In this document: piece by piece, positions 29,286 to 38,474 of the stretch
Position numbering within the stretch: position 1 is the stretch's first letter
Layout: every line of letters begins with the position of its first letter
Assembly (NCBI RefSeq): GCF_003287935.1
Contig: NZ_CP030287.1
Span: forward strand, 992,001-1,056,000
Direction: 5' to 3'
From: Streptomyces sp. ICC1
Lineage (GTDB): Bacteria; Actinomycetota; Actinomycetes; Streptomycetales; Streptomycetaceae
Length of the DNA: 64,000 bases
The notes under the pieces: model-generated
What the model was told of the DNA's origin: nothing
The model's database searches: none
Seen by the model: only the letters and a program-made list of their open reading frames with translations
Translations under genes and position numbers: made by a program

Positions 29286-30605
29286 ATGCGATACGAACGG
29301 AATCAGGACCGGGAGCGGGGCCAGGAGCGGAGCCAGGACCGGGTCCAGGACTGGGGCCAGGAGCGGGGCCAGGACTGGGGCCAGGACTGGGGCCAGGACC
29401 AGGTGCGCGGCCCGGCGCCGGGTCGGGCCGGGGCGCGCGGAGTGCTGGCGGCCTTCGCCCTGGCCGGGTGCGGGGCGCTGTTGGCGGCGGGGTGCTCGCC
29501 GCCGGGCGGCGCCGGGGCCCGGCCGGGAGGCTCGTCACCGGATGCGGCCTCCCCCGCGCCGGCGGCCTCCGGCGGGGCGTCCGCCTCCCCCTCGGAGGCC
29601 GGCCCGCCGGCCAAGGGCGGGGTGACGGTGACGGGCGTGGCCGCCAAGGGCCTGGAGTCCCCGTGGGGGGTGGCTCCGCTGCCCGACGGGAACCTGCTGA
29701 TCGCCTCGCGGGACAAGGGGACGATCAGCCGGGTCGATGTGGGCACGGGCGAGGTGACCCAGGTCGGCAAGGTGCCCGGGGTGGCCCCGGCCGGCGAGGG
29801 CGGGCTGCTGGGCCTGGCCCTGTCCCCTTCCTTCGCCTCGGACCGCATGGTGTACGCGTACTTCACGACCGAGTCCGACAACCGCATCGCCCGGCTCCGG
29901 TATGACGACAAGAGACCGGTCGGAGAGCAGTTGGGCGCACCCGACACGGTGTTCCGGGGAATCCCCAAGGGGATGATCCACAACGGCGGGCGGATCGCCT
30001 TCGGCCCGGACAAGATGCTCTACGCCGGGACGGGCGAGGCCGGGGACACCGGGCTGGCCCAGGACAAGGAGTCGCTGGGCGGCAAGATCCTGCGGATGAC
30101 CCCGGACGGACAGCCGGTGCACGGCAATCCGGAGGCCGATTCGGTCGTCTACTCCTCCGGGCACCGCAATGTGCAGGGGCTCGCCTGGGACAAGGACAAA
30201 CGGCTGTGGGCGGCCGAGTTCGGCCAGAACACCTGGGACGAGCTGAATCTGATCGAGCCCGGGGCGAACTACGGCTGGCCGGAGGCCGAGGGCAAGGCCG
30301 GAAAGCCGGGGATGCGCGATCCGGTGGCGGTGTGGAAGACCGAGCAGGCCTCGCCGAGCGGGATCGCCTGGGCGCAGGGCTCGGTCTGGATGGCCGGGCT
30401 CAGGGGGCAGCGGCTCTGGCGGATTCCGCTGGCCGGGGCGAACCCGGTGGCGGAGCCCGAGGCCTTCCTGGAGGGTGAGTACGGCCGCCTGCGGACCGTG
30501 GTGGCCCTGGGCGGGGACAAGCTGCTGCTGGTCACGAGCGAGACGGACGGGCGCGGGTCGCCGGAATCGGGCGACGACAGGATCCTGACACTGACGGTGC
30601 GATGA
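29286..30605 (+). CDS. Glucose/sorbosone dehydrogenase-like lipoprotein
   Basis: A 439-residue predicted lipoprotein with a beta-propeller of the PQQ-dependent sugar dehydrogenase family. Family segments are GVAPLPDGNLLIASRDKG, EGGLLGLALSPSF, NGGRIAFGPDKMLYAGTGE, SSGHRNVQGLAWD and AEFGQNTWDELNLIEPGANY with GWPE. The lipobox LLAAGC sits near residue 70, preceded by a hydrophobic stretch, but an unusual glutamine-, arginine- and aspartate-rich segment of about 40 residues lies before it. GGAGGGGAGC precedes the ATG at 29286. Whether it uses PQQ and which sugar it oxidises are not known. Confidence 0.87.
   Translation: MRYERNQDRERGQERSQDRVQDWGQERGQDWGQDWGQDQVRGPAPGRAGARGVLAAFALAGCGALLAAGCSPPGGAGARPGGSSPDAASPAPAASGGASASPSEAGPPAKGGVTVTGVAAKGLESPWGVAPLPDGNLLIASRDKGTISRVDVGTGEVTQVGKVPGVAPAGEGGLLGLALSPSFASDRMVYAYFTTESDNRIARLRYDDKRPVGEQLGAPDTVFRGIPKGMIHNGGRIAFGPDKMLYAGTGEAGDTGLAQDKESLGGKILRMTPDGQPVHGNPEADSVVYSSGHRNVQGLAWDKDKRLWAAEFGQNTWDELNLIEPGANYGWPEAEGKAGKPGMRDPVAVWKTEQASPSGIAWAQGSVWMAGLRGQRLWRIPLAGANPVAEPEAFLEGEYGRLRTVVALGGDKLLLVTSETDGRGSPESGDDRILTLTVR
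29304..29402 (+). repeat. Imperfect short tandem repeats in the lipoprotein N-terminus
   Basis: About 100 bases consist of CAGGACTGGGGC / CAGGAGCGGGGC-type 12-base units, encoding GQDW, GQER and RVQD variants. The reading frame is kept throughout, so length variation by slippage in multiples of 12 would leave the signal peptide and enzyme intact. Confidence 0.75.
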
Positions 30606-30647
30606 CCGGCGGGCCCCGACGGGGGGACGAAAGGCACGGTGGGCGCG

Positions 30648-30833
30648 ATGTTCAACATGATCGAGGAGATTTTCAGCCCGGGACGCAAGCACGCGGACGA
30701 CGAGAAGAAGCGGCTGGAGCTCTCCCGGGTCGACGTGAATGACGGCGACCCGGGAAAGGGTCCGATAGATCTGGACTCCGGCACCGTGCTCATACGCCCC
30801 AAGGAGCACCCGGAGGAGCACCCGGGGCTCTAG
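30648..30833 (+). CDS. DUF6191-type small protein
   Basis: A 61-residue protein, MFNMIEEIFSPGRKHADDEK at the N-terminus and DPGKGPIDLDSGTVLIRP at the C-terminus. This pattern recurs in small actinobacterial proteins classed as DUF6191. It follows the lipoprotein gene by 42 bases in the same direction and may be co-transcribed. A GTG three codons upstream is an alternative start. Function unknown. Confidence 0.75.
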   Translation: MFNMIEEIFSPGRKHADDEKKRLELSRVDVNDGDPGKGPIDLDSGTVLIRPKEHPEEHPGL

Positions 30834-30859
30834 TGCTGTGACCGGGAAGGTCCACCGCA

Positions 30860-33800
30860 CTAGCGCGTCGCGTGGGCCGCCTTCGGGGCGGGCGGGCCGA
30901 AGAGCCGTAGCCGGTGGGCCAGGGCGGCCGCCTCGCCGCGGCCCGCGACACCCAGCTTCGCCAGGATGTTCGAGACGTGCACGCTTGCCGTCTTCGGGGA
31001 GATGAAGAGCTCCTCGGCGATCTGGCGGTTGGTGTGGCCCGCCGCGACCAGGCGCAGCACGTCGCGTTCGCGGCTGGTCAGGCCCAGCGCCTCGACGGGG
31101 TCGACTTCGGGCGGCGGAGCGTCCTTGGCGGTGTGCACGGGGGTGAGCGGGAGCCGGGCGCGCCGGGCGAGCAGGGCCAGGTCCTCGCGGAGCCGGCGGG
31201 CGCCGAGCTGTTCCGCCGTCGTGTGGGCCTCGCGGAGCAGCCCGGCCGCGGCCTCCCGGTCGCCGCCGGCGGCGAGCAGGGCCTCCACGAGCCGGTGCCT
31301 GGCCCTGGCCAGCAGGTACGGGCGCTCCAAGGGGCGGACCGACTCCTCGACGCCCGTCCAGTCGGCGACGGTGTCCCGGTCCTCGGCGCGCAGCAGCTCG
31401 GCCCGGAGGAACTCGGCGTGGGCGGCCCACACCGGGACCGGGGCCTCCAGGGCGCGGGCGGCGGCGGCGAGGACGGCGAGCGCCTGGTCCCGGCCGGCTT
31501 CGGCGGACGGCAGGCCCCGGGCGTCGGCCTCGGCCGTGGCGGCGGCGAGCAGCAGCGGCCAGGCGTAGCGGTGGTGGCCGAGCGGGAAGCCGTCGGCGAC
31601 TGCCTCGCCGACCTGGGTGCGGACGTCGGCGATCCGGCCCTCCCCCGCGGCCACGCCGATCCCGAGGCGGAACATCGGGATCCGGTGCTGGGGCTGGCCG
31701 TCGTGCGCTCCGAAGTGGGCGCGGGCGGCGGTGAGCTGGCCGGCGGCCTCGGTGATCTCGCCGCGGGCCAGGGCCAGGTAGGAGAGGCGTGCGGCGGCAG
31801 CGGCGCGCGGGGCGGCGCTGCTGACGAGGCTCATGGTGAGCCGGGCCTCCTTCGCGGCCTCCTCCCAGCGGCCGAGGCTGTAGAGGCTCTCGGCCAGGTT
31901 CCCGCGGACCCAGGCCTCGGAGTCCATCAGCTGGGACTTCTTGACCAGTTCGGCACCTTGTTCTGCCAGTTCCACGGCTTCGCGGGACCGGCCCATGCTT
32001 TCCAACTGAGAGGTGAGGTTCACATGAGCGCGTCCCGTCAGAACGCCGAGGCCGAGTTCGGCGGCCCGGTCCTTGACCGCGTACAGCTCGGCGAGACCGC
32101 GCTCGGCTTCCCCGGCGTCGGTGAGCAGGGTGCCGACGGTGATCCGGGCGTTGAGTTCCGTCTCCTCGGCGCCGACCTTCCGCGCGTACTCCACGGCGCG
32201 TTCGGCGGCGGCGAGGTTGTCGGGGCCCGGGTCGTGGAGCATGCCCCAGCTCGCGGCCCGGACGAGGACCTCGGCGTGCACCTGGGACGGGGGCAGCCCG
32301 CGGACGAGCTCCTGTGCCGTGGCGAGCTCCTCCCAGCCGTCGCCGCGGGCGAGGCTGGCGACGAGCCGGGAGCGCTCGGTCCAGAACCAGGCGGCGCGCA
32401 GCGGGTCGTGGCCGTCGTCGAGGGAGCGCAGCGCGATCTTGGTGATCTTCAGGGCGCGTTCGCGTTCGCCGCCGAAGCGGGCCGCGACGGTGGCCTCGGC
32501 CAGCAGGTCCAGGCGCTGCAGCGGGGTGGTCGCGGGGTCGCAGCCGCAGGGCGGGTACACCTCGGTGTAGTCCGCCGGGCGCAGTTCGCGGCGCACCTCC
32601 TCCGGTACGCCCTCCCACAGGTCCATGGCCCGCTCCAGCAGGCGCAGCTGCTCGGCGTAGGCGTGCCGGCGGCGGGCGGCCACCGAGGCGGCGAGGACGG
32701 CGGGCAGTGCCCTGACGGCGTCGTTGGCGTAGTACCAGTAGTTGGCGAGCCGGATGACGCGCTCCTCGGCGCGGGCCAGCGAGTCGTCGGCCTCCAGTGC
32801 CTCGGCGTAGCGGCGGTTGACCCGGGCGCGCTCGCCGGGCAGCAGGTCGTCGGAGACGGCCTCGCGGACCAGGGAGTGGCGGAAGCGGTAGCCGTCGCCG
32901 TCGGAGGTGGGGAGGAGGATGTTGGCGCCGACCGCCGCGCGCAGGGCTTCGATCAGCTCGTCCTCGGTGAGCCCGGTGACGGCGCGCAGCAGCCCGTACT
33001 CCACCGTGGAGCCGCCTTCGGCGACGATGCGCACGACGCGCTGCGAGGCGTCCGGGAGGACTTCGACGCGCACGAGGAGGAGGTCGCGCAGGGATTCGGT
33101 GAGGCCGGTGACGCAGCCGCTGGAGCGGGAGGCGACGAGTTCCTCGACGAAGAAGGCGTTGCCGTCGGAGCGGTCGAAGACCGATTCGACGAAGTCCTCG
33201 TCGGGCTGGGAGGCGAGGATGCCGGCGAGCTGGCGGCGGACCTCGGCGCGGTTGAAGCGGGCCACCTCGATGCGCTGGACGGTGCGCAGCCGGTCCAGCT
33301 CGGCGAGGAGCGGGCGCAGCGGGTGGCGGCGGTGGACGTCGTCGGCGCGGTAGGTGGCGACCAGGACGAGCCGGCCGCTGCCCAGCGCCCTGAAGAGGTA
33401 CGAGAGCAGGTGCCTGGTGGAGGTGTCCGCCCAGTGCAGGTCTTCCAGGACGAGGACGACGGTGCGGTCGGCGGCGAGCCGCTCCAGCATCCGGGCCGTC
33501 AGCTCGAAGAGCCGGGCGGTGCTCTCCTCGTCGTGGGGGCCGCGCGGGGTCTCGCCGAGTTCGGGGAGGATGCGGGCGAGCTCGTCCTCCTGGCCGGCGG
33601 CCGCTGCGGCAAGTTCGGCGGGGAGCAGCCGGTGCAGGGTGCGCAGGGCGGTCGAAAACGGGGCGAAGGGAAGGCCCTCCGCCCCGATCTCCACACAGCC
33701 TCCGACGGCGACGACCGCGCCGCGGCGGTCGGCCTCGCAGAGGAACTCCTCGGTGAGGCGGGTCTTGCCGACCCCGGCCTCGCCGCCGACGAGCAGTGCC

Positions 33801-33961
33801 TGCGGCTCTTGGCCGCCGGTGGCGCGCGTCAGGGCGTCGGTGAGTACGGCCAGTTCGTCGGCTCGGCCGACGAACACCGGGCTGACAGATCTGGTTTCCA
33901 CGCCGCCGAGCATCGCACAGAGGCCCTGCCCATCGGCACTTGTTATCGGTGCGCTGCTCAT
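30860..33961 (-). CDS. Large ATP-binding LuxR-family regulator (LAL/MalT-like)
   Basis: A protein of about 1033 residues. The N-terminal AAA/STAND-type ATPase carries VGRADELAVLTDAL, the Walker A GGEAGVGKTRLTEEF and Walker B VVLVLEDLHWAD. A long helical, TPR-like middle follows. The C-terminus is a LuxR helix-turn-helix: LTSRERDVLRLVAAGHTNRQ, then IAEELFISPKTASVHVSNIL. Such regulators usually sense a signal through the helical region and activate transcription after ATP-dependent assembly. No obvious target operon adjoins. Start is uncertain: ATG 33961 is chosen, GTG 33976 possible. Confidence 0.9.
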   Translation of the reverse strand: MSSAPITSADGQGLCAMLGGVETRSVSPVFVGRADELAVLTDALTRATGGQEPQALLVGGEAGVGKTRLTEEFLCEADRRGAVVAVGGCVEIGAEGLPFAPFSTALRTLHRLLPAELAAAAAGQEDELARILPELGETPRGPHDEESTARLFELTARMLERLAADRTVVLVLEDLHWADTSTRHLLSYLFRALGSGRLVLVATYRADDVHRRHPLRPLLAELDRLRTVQRIEVARFNRAEVRRQLAGILASQPDEDFVESVFDRSDGNAFFVEELVASRSSGCVTGLTESLRDLLLVRVEVLPDASQRVVRIVAEGGSTVEYGLLRAVTGLTEDELIEALRAAVGANILLPTSDGDGYRFRHSLVREAVSDDLLPGERARVNRRYAEALEADDSLARAEERVIRLANYWYYANDAVRALPAVLAASVAARRRHAYAEQLRLLERAMDLWEGVPEEVRRELRPADYTEVYPPCGCDPATTPLQRLDLLAEATVAARFGGERERALKITKIALRSLDDGHDPLRAAWFWTERSRLVASLARGDGWEELATAQELVRGLPPSQVHAEVLVRAASWGMLHDPGPDNLAAAERAVEYARKVGAEETELNARITVGTLLTDAGEAERGLAELYAVKDRAAELGLGVLTGRAHVNLTSQLESMGRSREAVELAEQGAELVKKSQLMDSEAWVRGNLAESLYSLGRWEEAAKEARLTMSLVSSAAPRAAAAARLSYLALARGEITEAAGQLTAARAHFGAHDGQPQHRIPMFRLGIGVAAGEGRIADVRTQVGEAVADGFPLGHHRYAWPLLLAAATAEADARGLPSAEAGRDQALAVLAAAARALEAPVPVWAAHAEFLRAELLRAEDRDTVADWTGVEESVRPLERPYLLARARHRLVEALLAAGGDREAAAGLLREAHTTAEQLGARRLREDLALLARRARLPLTPVHTAKDAPPPEVDPVEALGLTSRERDVLRLVAAGHTNRQIAEELFISPKTASVHVSNILAKLGVAGRGEAAALAHRLRLFGPPAPKAAHATR

Positions 33962-33993
33962 CACGCGGCCGTTCACGCGGTTCGCGGCGCGGG

Positions 33994-34161
33994 TTACGCG
34001 GCGCGGGTGAAGCTGCCCCGCAGGCTTCTCACCGGCCCTTCGGATTCCTGGAACCGAGAGGAGCCGCGGCGGGCCTTCTTCGCTTCCCGGACCAGGCGGT
34101 ACGCGTCGGCCTCACGGATGAGGTCTTCGCGGCGGGCGGTGGCGATCTCGTACTCGAACAT
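33994..34161 (-). CDS. Small conserved-looking protein (55 aa)
   Basis: A 55-residue basic protein starting MFEYEIATARREDLIREADA, predicted mostly helical with a disordered serine-rich tail. AGGGAG lies 7 bases before the ATG at 34161. Similar short proteins starting MFEYE with a DLIREAD-type helix occur in other Streptomyces as far as I recall, but no function is known. It sits just upstream of the large regulator on the same strand; the interval 34165-34332 holds only hairpin-prone non-coding DNA. Confidence 0.65.
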   Translation of the reverse strand: MFEYEIATARREDLIREADAYRLVREAKKARRGSSRFQESEGPVRSLRGSFTRAA

Positions 34162-34332
34162 CTCGTACTCCCTGGTTGCGTTTCTCGGCACCTCGTTCGG
34201 TGTGATCCAAGATTCGCTTCCCAGGGGGTACCCGCGCATCGGGAGCATGCCGCATCCGGGCGGACCGGGGGTCCTTAGTCCGGGGCCGCGGGTCCCCGAA
34301 GCGGACTAAGGCAGTGCCTAGGCGGCCTAGGT

Positions 34333-34899
34333 CTAAGCGGCCTTGGGGAGGGGGAGGAAGTACATGACGCCGAAGACGATCACGCCGAGGGCGCCGAGGA
34401 CCACGGCGGCCCAGGACACGGCACGGACCCAGGTGGGGAGCGTACGGCCGGGGGCGCCGAAGGCGGGGCGGGCCAGGACGAAGACGGCGATGAGCAGCGC
34501 GATCGTCGACAGGACACCGTTGACCAGGGCGGTGATCTGCCAGGCGTTGCCGTACAGCGCCTCGATCTTCTCCTCGGTGCTGGTGGCGTTGGCCGAGCCG
34601 ATCTGGCCGACGAGGGTGGTGCGCTCGGCCACGACGCGGGAGACCCAGCTGCCGCTGAGGGCGATCAGGCCGAGACCGGCGGCGACGACGGCCGAGGCCG
34701 CGGCCGCGACGCCACTGCCGCCCTCGGCGGGCGCGTCGAGCTCGTCGTCGAGGTCGTCCTCGAGGTCCTCGTCGAGGATCTCCTCGACGGCGGGGTCGGC
34801 GGCGACCGGGGCGGTCGACTCGTCGGCGGCGGCCTTCTTCAGGTCGGCCGGGGAGTCCGCCTCGGGAGCGGTCGGGGCGGGGGTCTTCGTGGTGTCCAT
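34333..34899 (-). CDS. Membrane protein with acidic N-terminus
   Basis: A 188-residue protein with three predicted membrane helices near 70-95, 125-145 and 160-182. The first 60 residues are soluble and very acidic, with an EEILDEDLEDDLDDELDAPA stretch. The loop between helices 1 and 2 carries SANATSTEEKIEALYGNAWQ. No family is recognised with confidence. The ATG at 34899 is preferred to one three codons earlier. It stands alone upstream of the small helical protein. Confidence 0.7.
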   Translation of the reverse strand: MDTTKTPAPTAPEADSPADLKKAAADESTAPVAADPAVEEILDEDLEDDLDDELDAPAEGGSGVAAAASAVVAAGLGLIALSGSWVSRVVAERTTLVGQIGSANATSTEEKIEALYGNAWQITALVNGVLSTIALLIAVFVLARPAFGAPGRTLPTWVRAVSWAAVVLGALGVIVFGVMYFLPLPKAA

Positions 34900-35026
34900 G
34901 CGGGGCACCGTAGGCGGCTTGTATGAGAGGTTTCTGAGAATCCGGCGGGACCGCCCGCACCCGGCCGCCCGCGGTCCTCGGGGGACCCGGGGGCGGGTGC
35001 GGCAACGGCAGGTGCCGGGGACGCGG

Positions 35027-35581
35027 TTACGCGGTCGGGGCCGGGGGCCACTCGTGGGCGAGGACCGACCAGATCTCGGTGTCCTGGCGGGCGCCGCGGT
35101 AGAGGTCGTTCTCCCGCAGGACGCCCTCGCGGGTCATTCCGAGGCGCTCGGCGGCGGCGATGCTCTTCTTGTTGCCGGAGGCGACGTGCCACTCGACGCG
35201 GTGCATGCCGCGCTCCCGGAAGGCCCAGTCGATGATGGTCCGGCAGGCCTTGGTCACCAGGCCGCGGCCGACCATGGCGGGCTCCAGCCAGCAGCCGGCC
35301 TCGCAGGTGCCGCTCGCGGTGTCGAAGGTGCGGAAGAGGACCCCGCCGACGAGGACGCCGTCGACCCGGATGCCGTAGAGCCGCCCGGTGTCGGTGGCCG
35401 CCTTCTGCGCGTAGGCGGCCAGGTAGGACCGGGCCCCTTCGAGGTCGGCGACGACGTCCGGCAGTCCGACGAACCGACCGATGTGTTCCCGGCCGCGGTC
35501 CATGTGCGCCAGGAGCTCCTCGGCGTGCCGGATCTCCAGCGGGAACAGCTGGGCGCCTTCGGCGAGGTCTGTCGAGAACAT
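35027..35581 (-). CDS. RimJ/RimL-type GNAT acetyltransferase
   Basis: A 184-residue N-acetyltransferase. The beginning FSTDLAEGAQLFPLEIRHAE and the later GCWLEPAMVGRGLVTKACRT, HRVEWHVASGNKKSIAAAER and LGMTREGVLRENDLYRG are the standard pattern of the RimJ/RimL subgroup, which acetylates protein N-termini or small molecules. The acetyl-CoA loop is the GRGL segment. It lies 39 bases upstream of a membrane transporter gene's stop and in the same direction, but co-function is not evident. Substrate unknown. Confidence 0.88.
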   Translation of the reverse strand: MFSTDLAEGAQLFPLEIRHAEELLAHMDRGREHIGRFVGLPDVVADLEGARSYLAAYAQKAATDTGRLYGIRVDGVLVGGVLFRTFDTASGTCEAGCWLEPAMVGRGLVTKACRTIIDWAFRERGMHRVEWHVASGNKKSIAAAERLGMTREGVLRENDLYRGARQDTEIWSVLAHEWPPAPTA

Positions 35582-35620
35582 GCGGGCTCGTCCTTGGGGT
35601 TCGGGCGGCGGTTCACCGCG

Positions 35621-37870
35621 TCACCGGGATGCTGTGGCGGGCTCGTTGCCGTCCTCGCTCGTGGCTGCGGAGGCGCCGGCCCGCTGTGCCGGAAGTGTCG
35701 CACGGGGCCGGCGTTCGGGGGGTTCGATGCTGATGCGCGGCAGCCGGCGGTCCAGCCAGGCCGGCAGCCACCAGTTGGCGCCGCCGAGCATGTGCATGAG
35801 GGCCGGGACCAGGAGGGTGCGCAGGACGAAGGCGTCGAGAGCGACGGCCACGGCCAGCGCGATGCCGAACATGGCGATGAGCCGGTCGCCGCTGAGCACG
35901 AAGGCCAGGAAGACGGAGATCATGATGACCGCCGCCGAGTTGATCACCCGGCTGGTCTCGGTGAGGCCGACGCGCACGGCCCGCTTGTTGTCCCCGGTCT
36001 CCAGCCACTCCTCGTACATCCGGCTGACGAGGAAGACCTGATAGTCCATGGACAGTCCGAAGAGCACCGAGACCATGATCACCGGCAGGAAGGGCTCGAT
36101 GGGGCCGGCGCTGCCCAGGCCCATCGGTTCGCTGCCCCAGCCCCACTGGAAGACCGCGACGACGACTCCGAAGGAGGAGGCGACGGCGGCGACGTTCATG
36201 GCGGCCGCCTTGAGCGGGATGCCGATGGAGCGGAAGGCCAGCAGCAGCAGGAGGCAGCCCAGCGCGATGACCACCCCGACGAAGAGCGGCAGTTTGCCGA
36301 TGATGACGGCGGCGAAGTCGTCGTAGCCGGCGGTCACGCCGCCCACGTGGACCTGCATGGAGCTGCCTTGCGCGGCGCGCGGGATGACCTCCTCGCGCAG
36401 CGTGTCGACCAGGTCGCTCGTGGCCCGGGACTGCGGCGGGGAGTCCGGCACGACGGTGATGACGGCCGTTTCGCCGCTCCGGTTGAAGACGGCCGGTCCG
36501 GCGGAGGCCACGCCCCCGGCCGTGCGGAGCGAATCGGCCAGCCGGTCCACGGCCAGTCGGTCGCCGGCGCCTTCGAGGCGGGCGACCACGGTCAGCGGGC
36601 CGTTCGTTCCCGGGCCGAAGCCGTCCGCGAGCAGGTCGTACGCCTTGCGGGTGGTGGAGGTGGCCGGGTTGTTGCCCTGGTCGGAGGTGCCCAGGTGGAG
36701 CGAGAGCATGGGCAGCGCCAGCACCGCCATGACCGCCGTGGCCAGGATGCCGAGCAGCTTGGGGTGGCGCTCGACGAAGGCGGACCAGCGGGCGGCGAAG
36801 CCGGTGGCGGACTCGGCCCGCGGGCCCTCGGCGGCCAGTCTGCGGCGCTCACGGCGCGAGAGGGCCCGCGCGCCGATGCAGGAGAGGAGAGCGGGCAGCA
36901 GGGTCACCGAGGCGGCGACGGTCAGGACCACGGTGAGGGAGGCGGCTATCGCGACGCCGTTGAGGAAGTTCAGCCGCAGCACGAGCATCCCGAGCAGCGC
37001 GATGCAGACGGTGGCCCCGGCGAAGACGACGGCCCGGCCGGTGGTGGCGACGGCGTTCTCGGCGGCCTCCTCGACCGGGAGTCCGCGCTGGAGGCCCTTG
37101 CGGTGGCGGGTGACGATGAACAGCGCGTAGTCGATGCCCACGCCGAGGCCCACCAGGGTGCCCAGCATCGGGGCGAAGTCGGCGACCGGCATCGCGTGCC
37201 CGAGGAGGGTGATGCCGAAATAGGCGGTGCCGACGCTGACCAACGCGGTCGCGATGGGCAGCAGGCTCGCGGCCAGCGAGCCGAAGGCCAGGAAGAGCAC
37301 GACGGCGGCGATGGCCACGCCGATGGCTTCGGCGAGGTGCGCGCCGGGCGCCTCCGTGAGGCCGATGGCGCGGCCGCCGAGCTCGACCTGGAGGCCGTCG
37401 GCCTGGGTCGTCGGGTTCTTCGCGGCCTCCACCACGGCCTTCGCCTCGGACTTGGGGACCGAGTCGGCCTGCCGGTCGAAGGTGACCACGGCGTAGGCGG
37501 TCCGTCCGTCGGCGCTGATCCGGGCGGCGCTCTCGGGTTCGGTGCCGTAGGGGCCCGCGACCGATCCGACGCCGGGCAGGGCCGCTATCGAGTCGAGCGC
37601 CCGCGCCATGCGCTCCTCGACGGCGGGCGTACGCACGCTCTGGTGGTCCGGGGCCCGCCACACGATGGTGTCGGAATCGCCGCCCTGGCCGTGGAAGCCC
37701 TCGCGGAGCAGGGCGTGCGCCTTGCTGGACTCGGTGCCGGGGACCTCGTAGTCGTTGGAGAACGCCGTTCCCGCGCCGACCGCGGCCGCGGCGGTCCCGC
37801 CGAGCGCGAGGCTCCAGAGCAGGACGACGACGAGGCGGTGCCGCATGCACCACCGTGCGATTGCTGCCAA
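35621..37870 (-). CDS. MMPL-family RND transporter
   Basis: A 749-residue integral membrane protein of the MMPL subgroup of proton-driven RND exporters, which move lipids, glycolipids or drugs in actinobacteria. It has two homologous halves, each with a large extracellular loop and a helix bundle; the proton-relay motifs are GVGIDYALFIVTRHRKGL in the first half and FGLSMDYQVFLVSRMYEEWL in the second. The TTG start at 37870 has AGGGAG 8 bases upstream. No lipid-synthesis gene adjoins, so the cargo is unknown. Confidence 0.92.
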   Translation of the reverse strand: MAAIARWCMRHRLVVVLLWSLALGGTAAAAVGAGTAFSNDYEVPGTESSKAHALLREGFHGQGGDSDTIVWRAPDHQSVRTPAVEERMARALDSIAALPGVGSVAGPYGTEPESAARISADGRTAYAVVTFDRQADSVPKSEAKAVVEAAKNPTTQADGLQVELGGRAIGLTEAPGAHLAEAIGVAIAAVVLFLAFGSLAASLLPIATALVSVGTAYFGITLLGHAMPVADFAPMLGTLVGLGVGIDYALFIVTRHRKGLQRGLPVEEAAENAVATTGRAVVFAGATVCIALLGMLVLRLNFLNGVAIAASLTVVLTVAASVTLLPALLSCIGARALSRRERRRLAAEGPRAESATGFAARWSAFVERHPKLLGILATAVMAVLALPMLSLHLGTSDQGNNPATSTTRKAYDLLADGFGPGTNGPLTVVARLEGAGDRLAVDRLADSLRTAGGVASAGPAVFNRSGETAVITVVPDSPPQSRATSDLVDTLREEVIPRAAQGSSMQVHVGGVTAGYDDFAAVIIGKLPLFVGVVIALGCLLLLLAFRSIGIPLKAAAMNVAAVASSFGVVVAVFQWGWGSEPMGLGSAGPIEPFLPVIMVSVLFGLSMDYQVFLVSRMYEEWLETGDNKRAVRVGLTETSRVINSAAVIMISVFLAFVLSGDRLIAMFGIALAVAVALDAFVLRTLLVPALMHMLGGANWWLPAWLDRRLPRISIEPPERRPRATLPAQRAGASAATSEDGNEPATASR

Positions 37871-38051
37871 CGGACGAGCTCCCTGGTGGTTCGGATCTTC
37901 ACCGGGGAACGGCCCGTCGCAAAGAACGCCTGAACACTGAACGCTGAACGTCTCGAAATATGGTCTACACCTTCACGATCGCAGCGTTCTGTGATCGTTG
38001 GCCGCCTTCGTGGGCATCGTCACAGGCTGCCGGGCAGGTGCGGGACCATGG

Positions 38052-38438
38052 TCACACGGGGTTCGGAGCGGAGGTCCGGCCGGACTGGTCCTCGGTCCGG
38101 TAGCCGGGCAGCGAGGGCCAGCGCACGGTGAGCACCACGGAGTCCTCCTCCGCGTACCAGGAGTGGTCCACGCCGCGTCCCCACACGACGTAGTCGCCCT
38201 GTTCGGCGAGCACGATGCTGCGGCCGGGGAACTCCAGCCGGAACCGGCCGCTGATCAGCACCTGCAGCGCCGTGCGGGACTCGCCGCGCACCCACCGCGC
38301 CCGCTCGTCACCCTTGGGGTGCACGCCCCACTTGATCTCCACGTCCTCGCTGTGGCGCGGATCGCCGGGCTCCTTGAAGTGGCCGAGCAGCCAGCCCCGG
38401 TCCACGGCGGCGTCGGGTCCGGCCTTGCCGGTGTACAC
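38052..38438 (-). CDS. Cupin-domain protein
   Basis: A 128-residue single-domain cupin. HPKGDERARWVRGESRTALQ, LISGRFRLEFPG and DYVVWGRGVDHSWYAEEDSV form the two conserved beta-barrel motifs, with a metal-binding-like histidine in HSW. Such small cupins bind a metal or ligand, often as sensors or dioxygenases; here the function is unknown. The apparent GTG start at 38438 lies 37 bases from the truncated ROK frame, in a G-run, so the 5' end may have been altered. Confidence 0.75.
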   Translation of the reverse strand: MYTGKAGPDAAVDRGWLLGHFKEPGDPRHSEDVEIKWGVHPKGDERARWVRGESRTALQVLISGRFRLEFPGRSIVLAEQGDYVVWGRGVDHSWYAEEDSVVLTVRWPSLPGYRTEDQSGRTSAPNPV

Positions 38439-38474
38439 CGTGGTGGGGGTGCGGGTGGTGGTGGGCGCGGGGCC

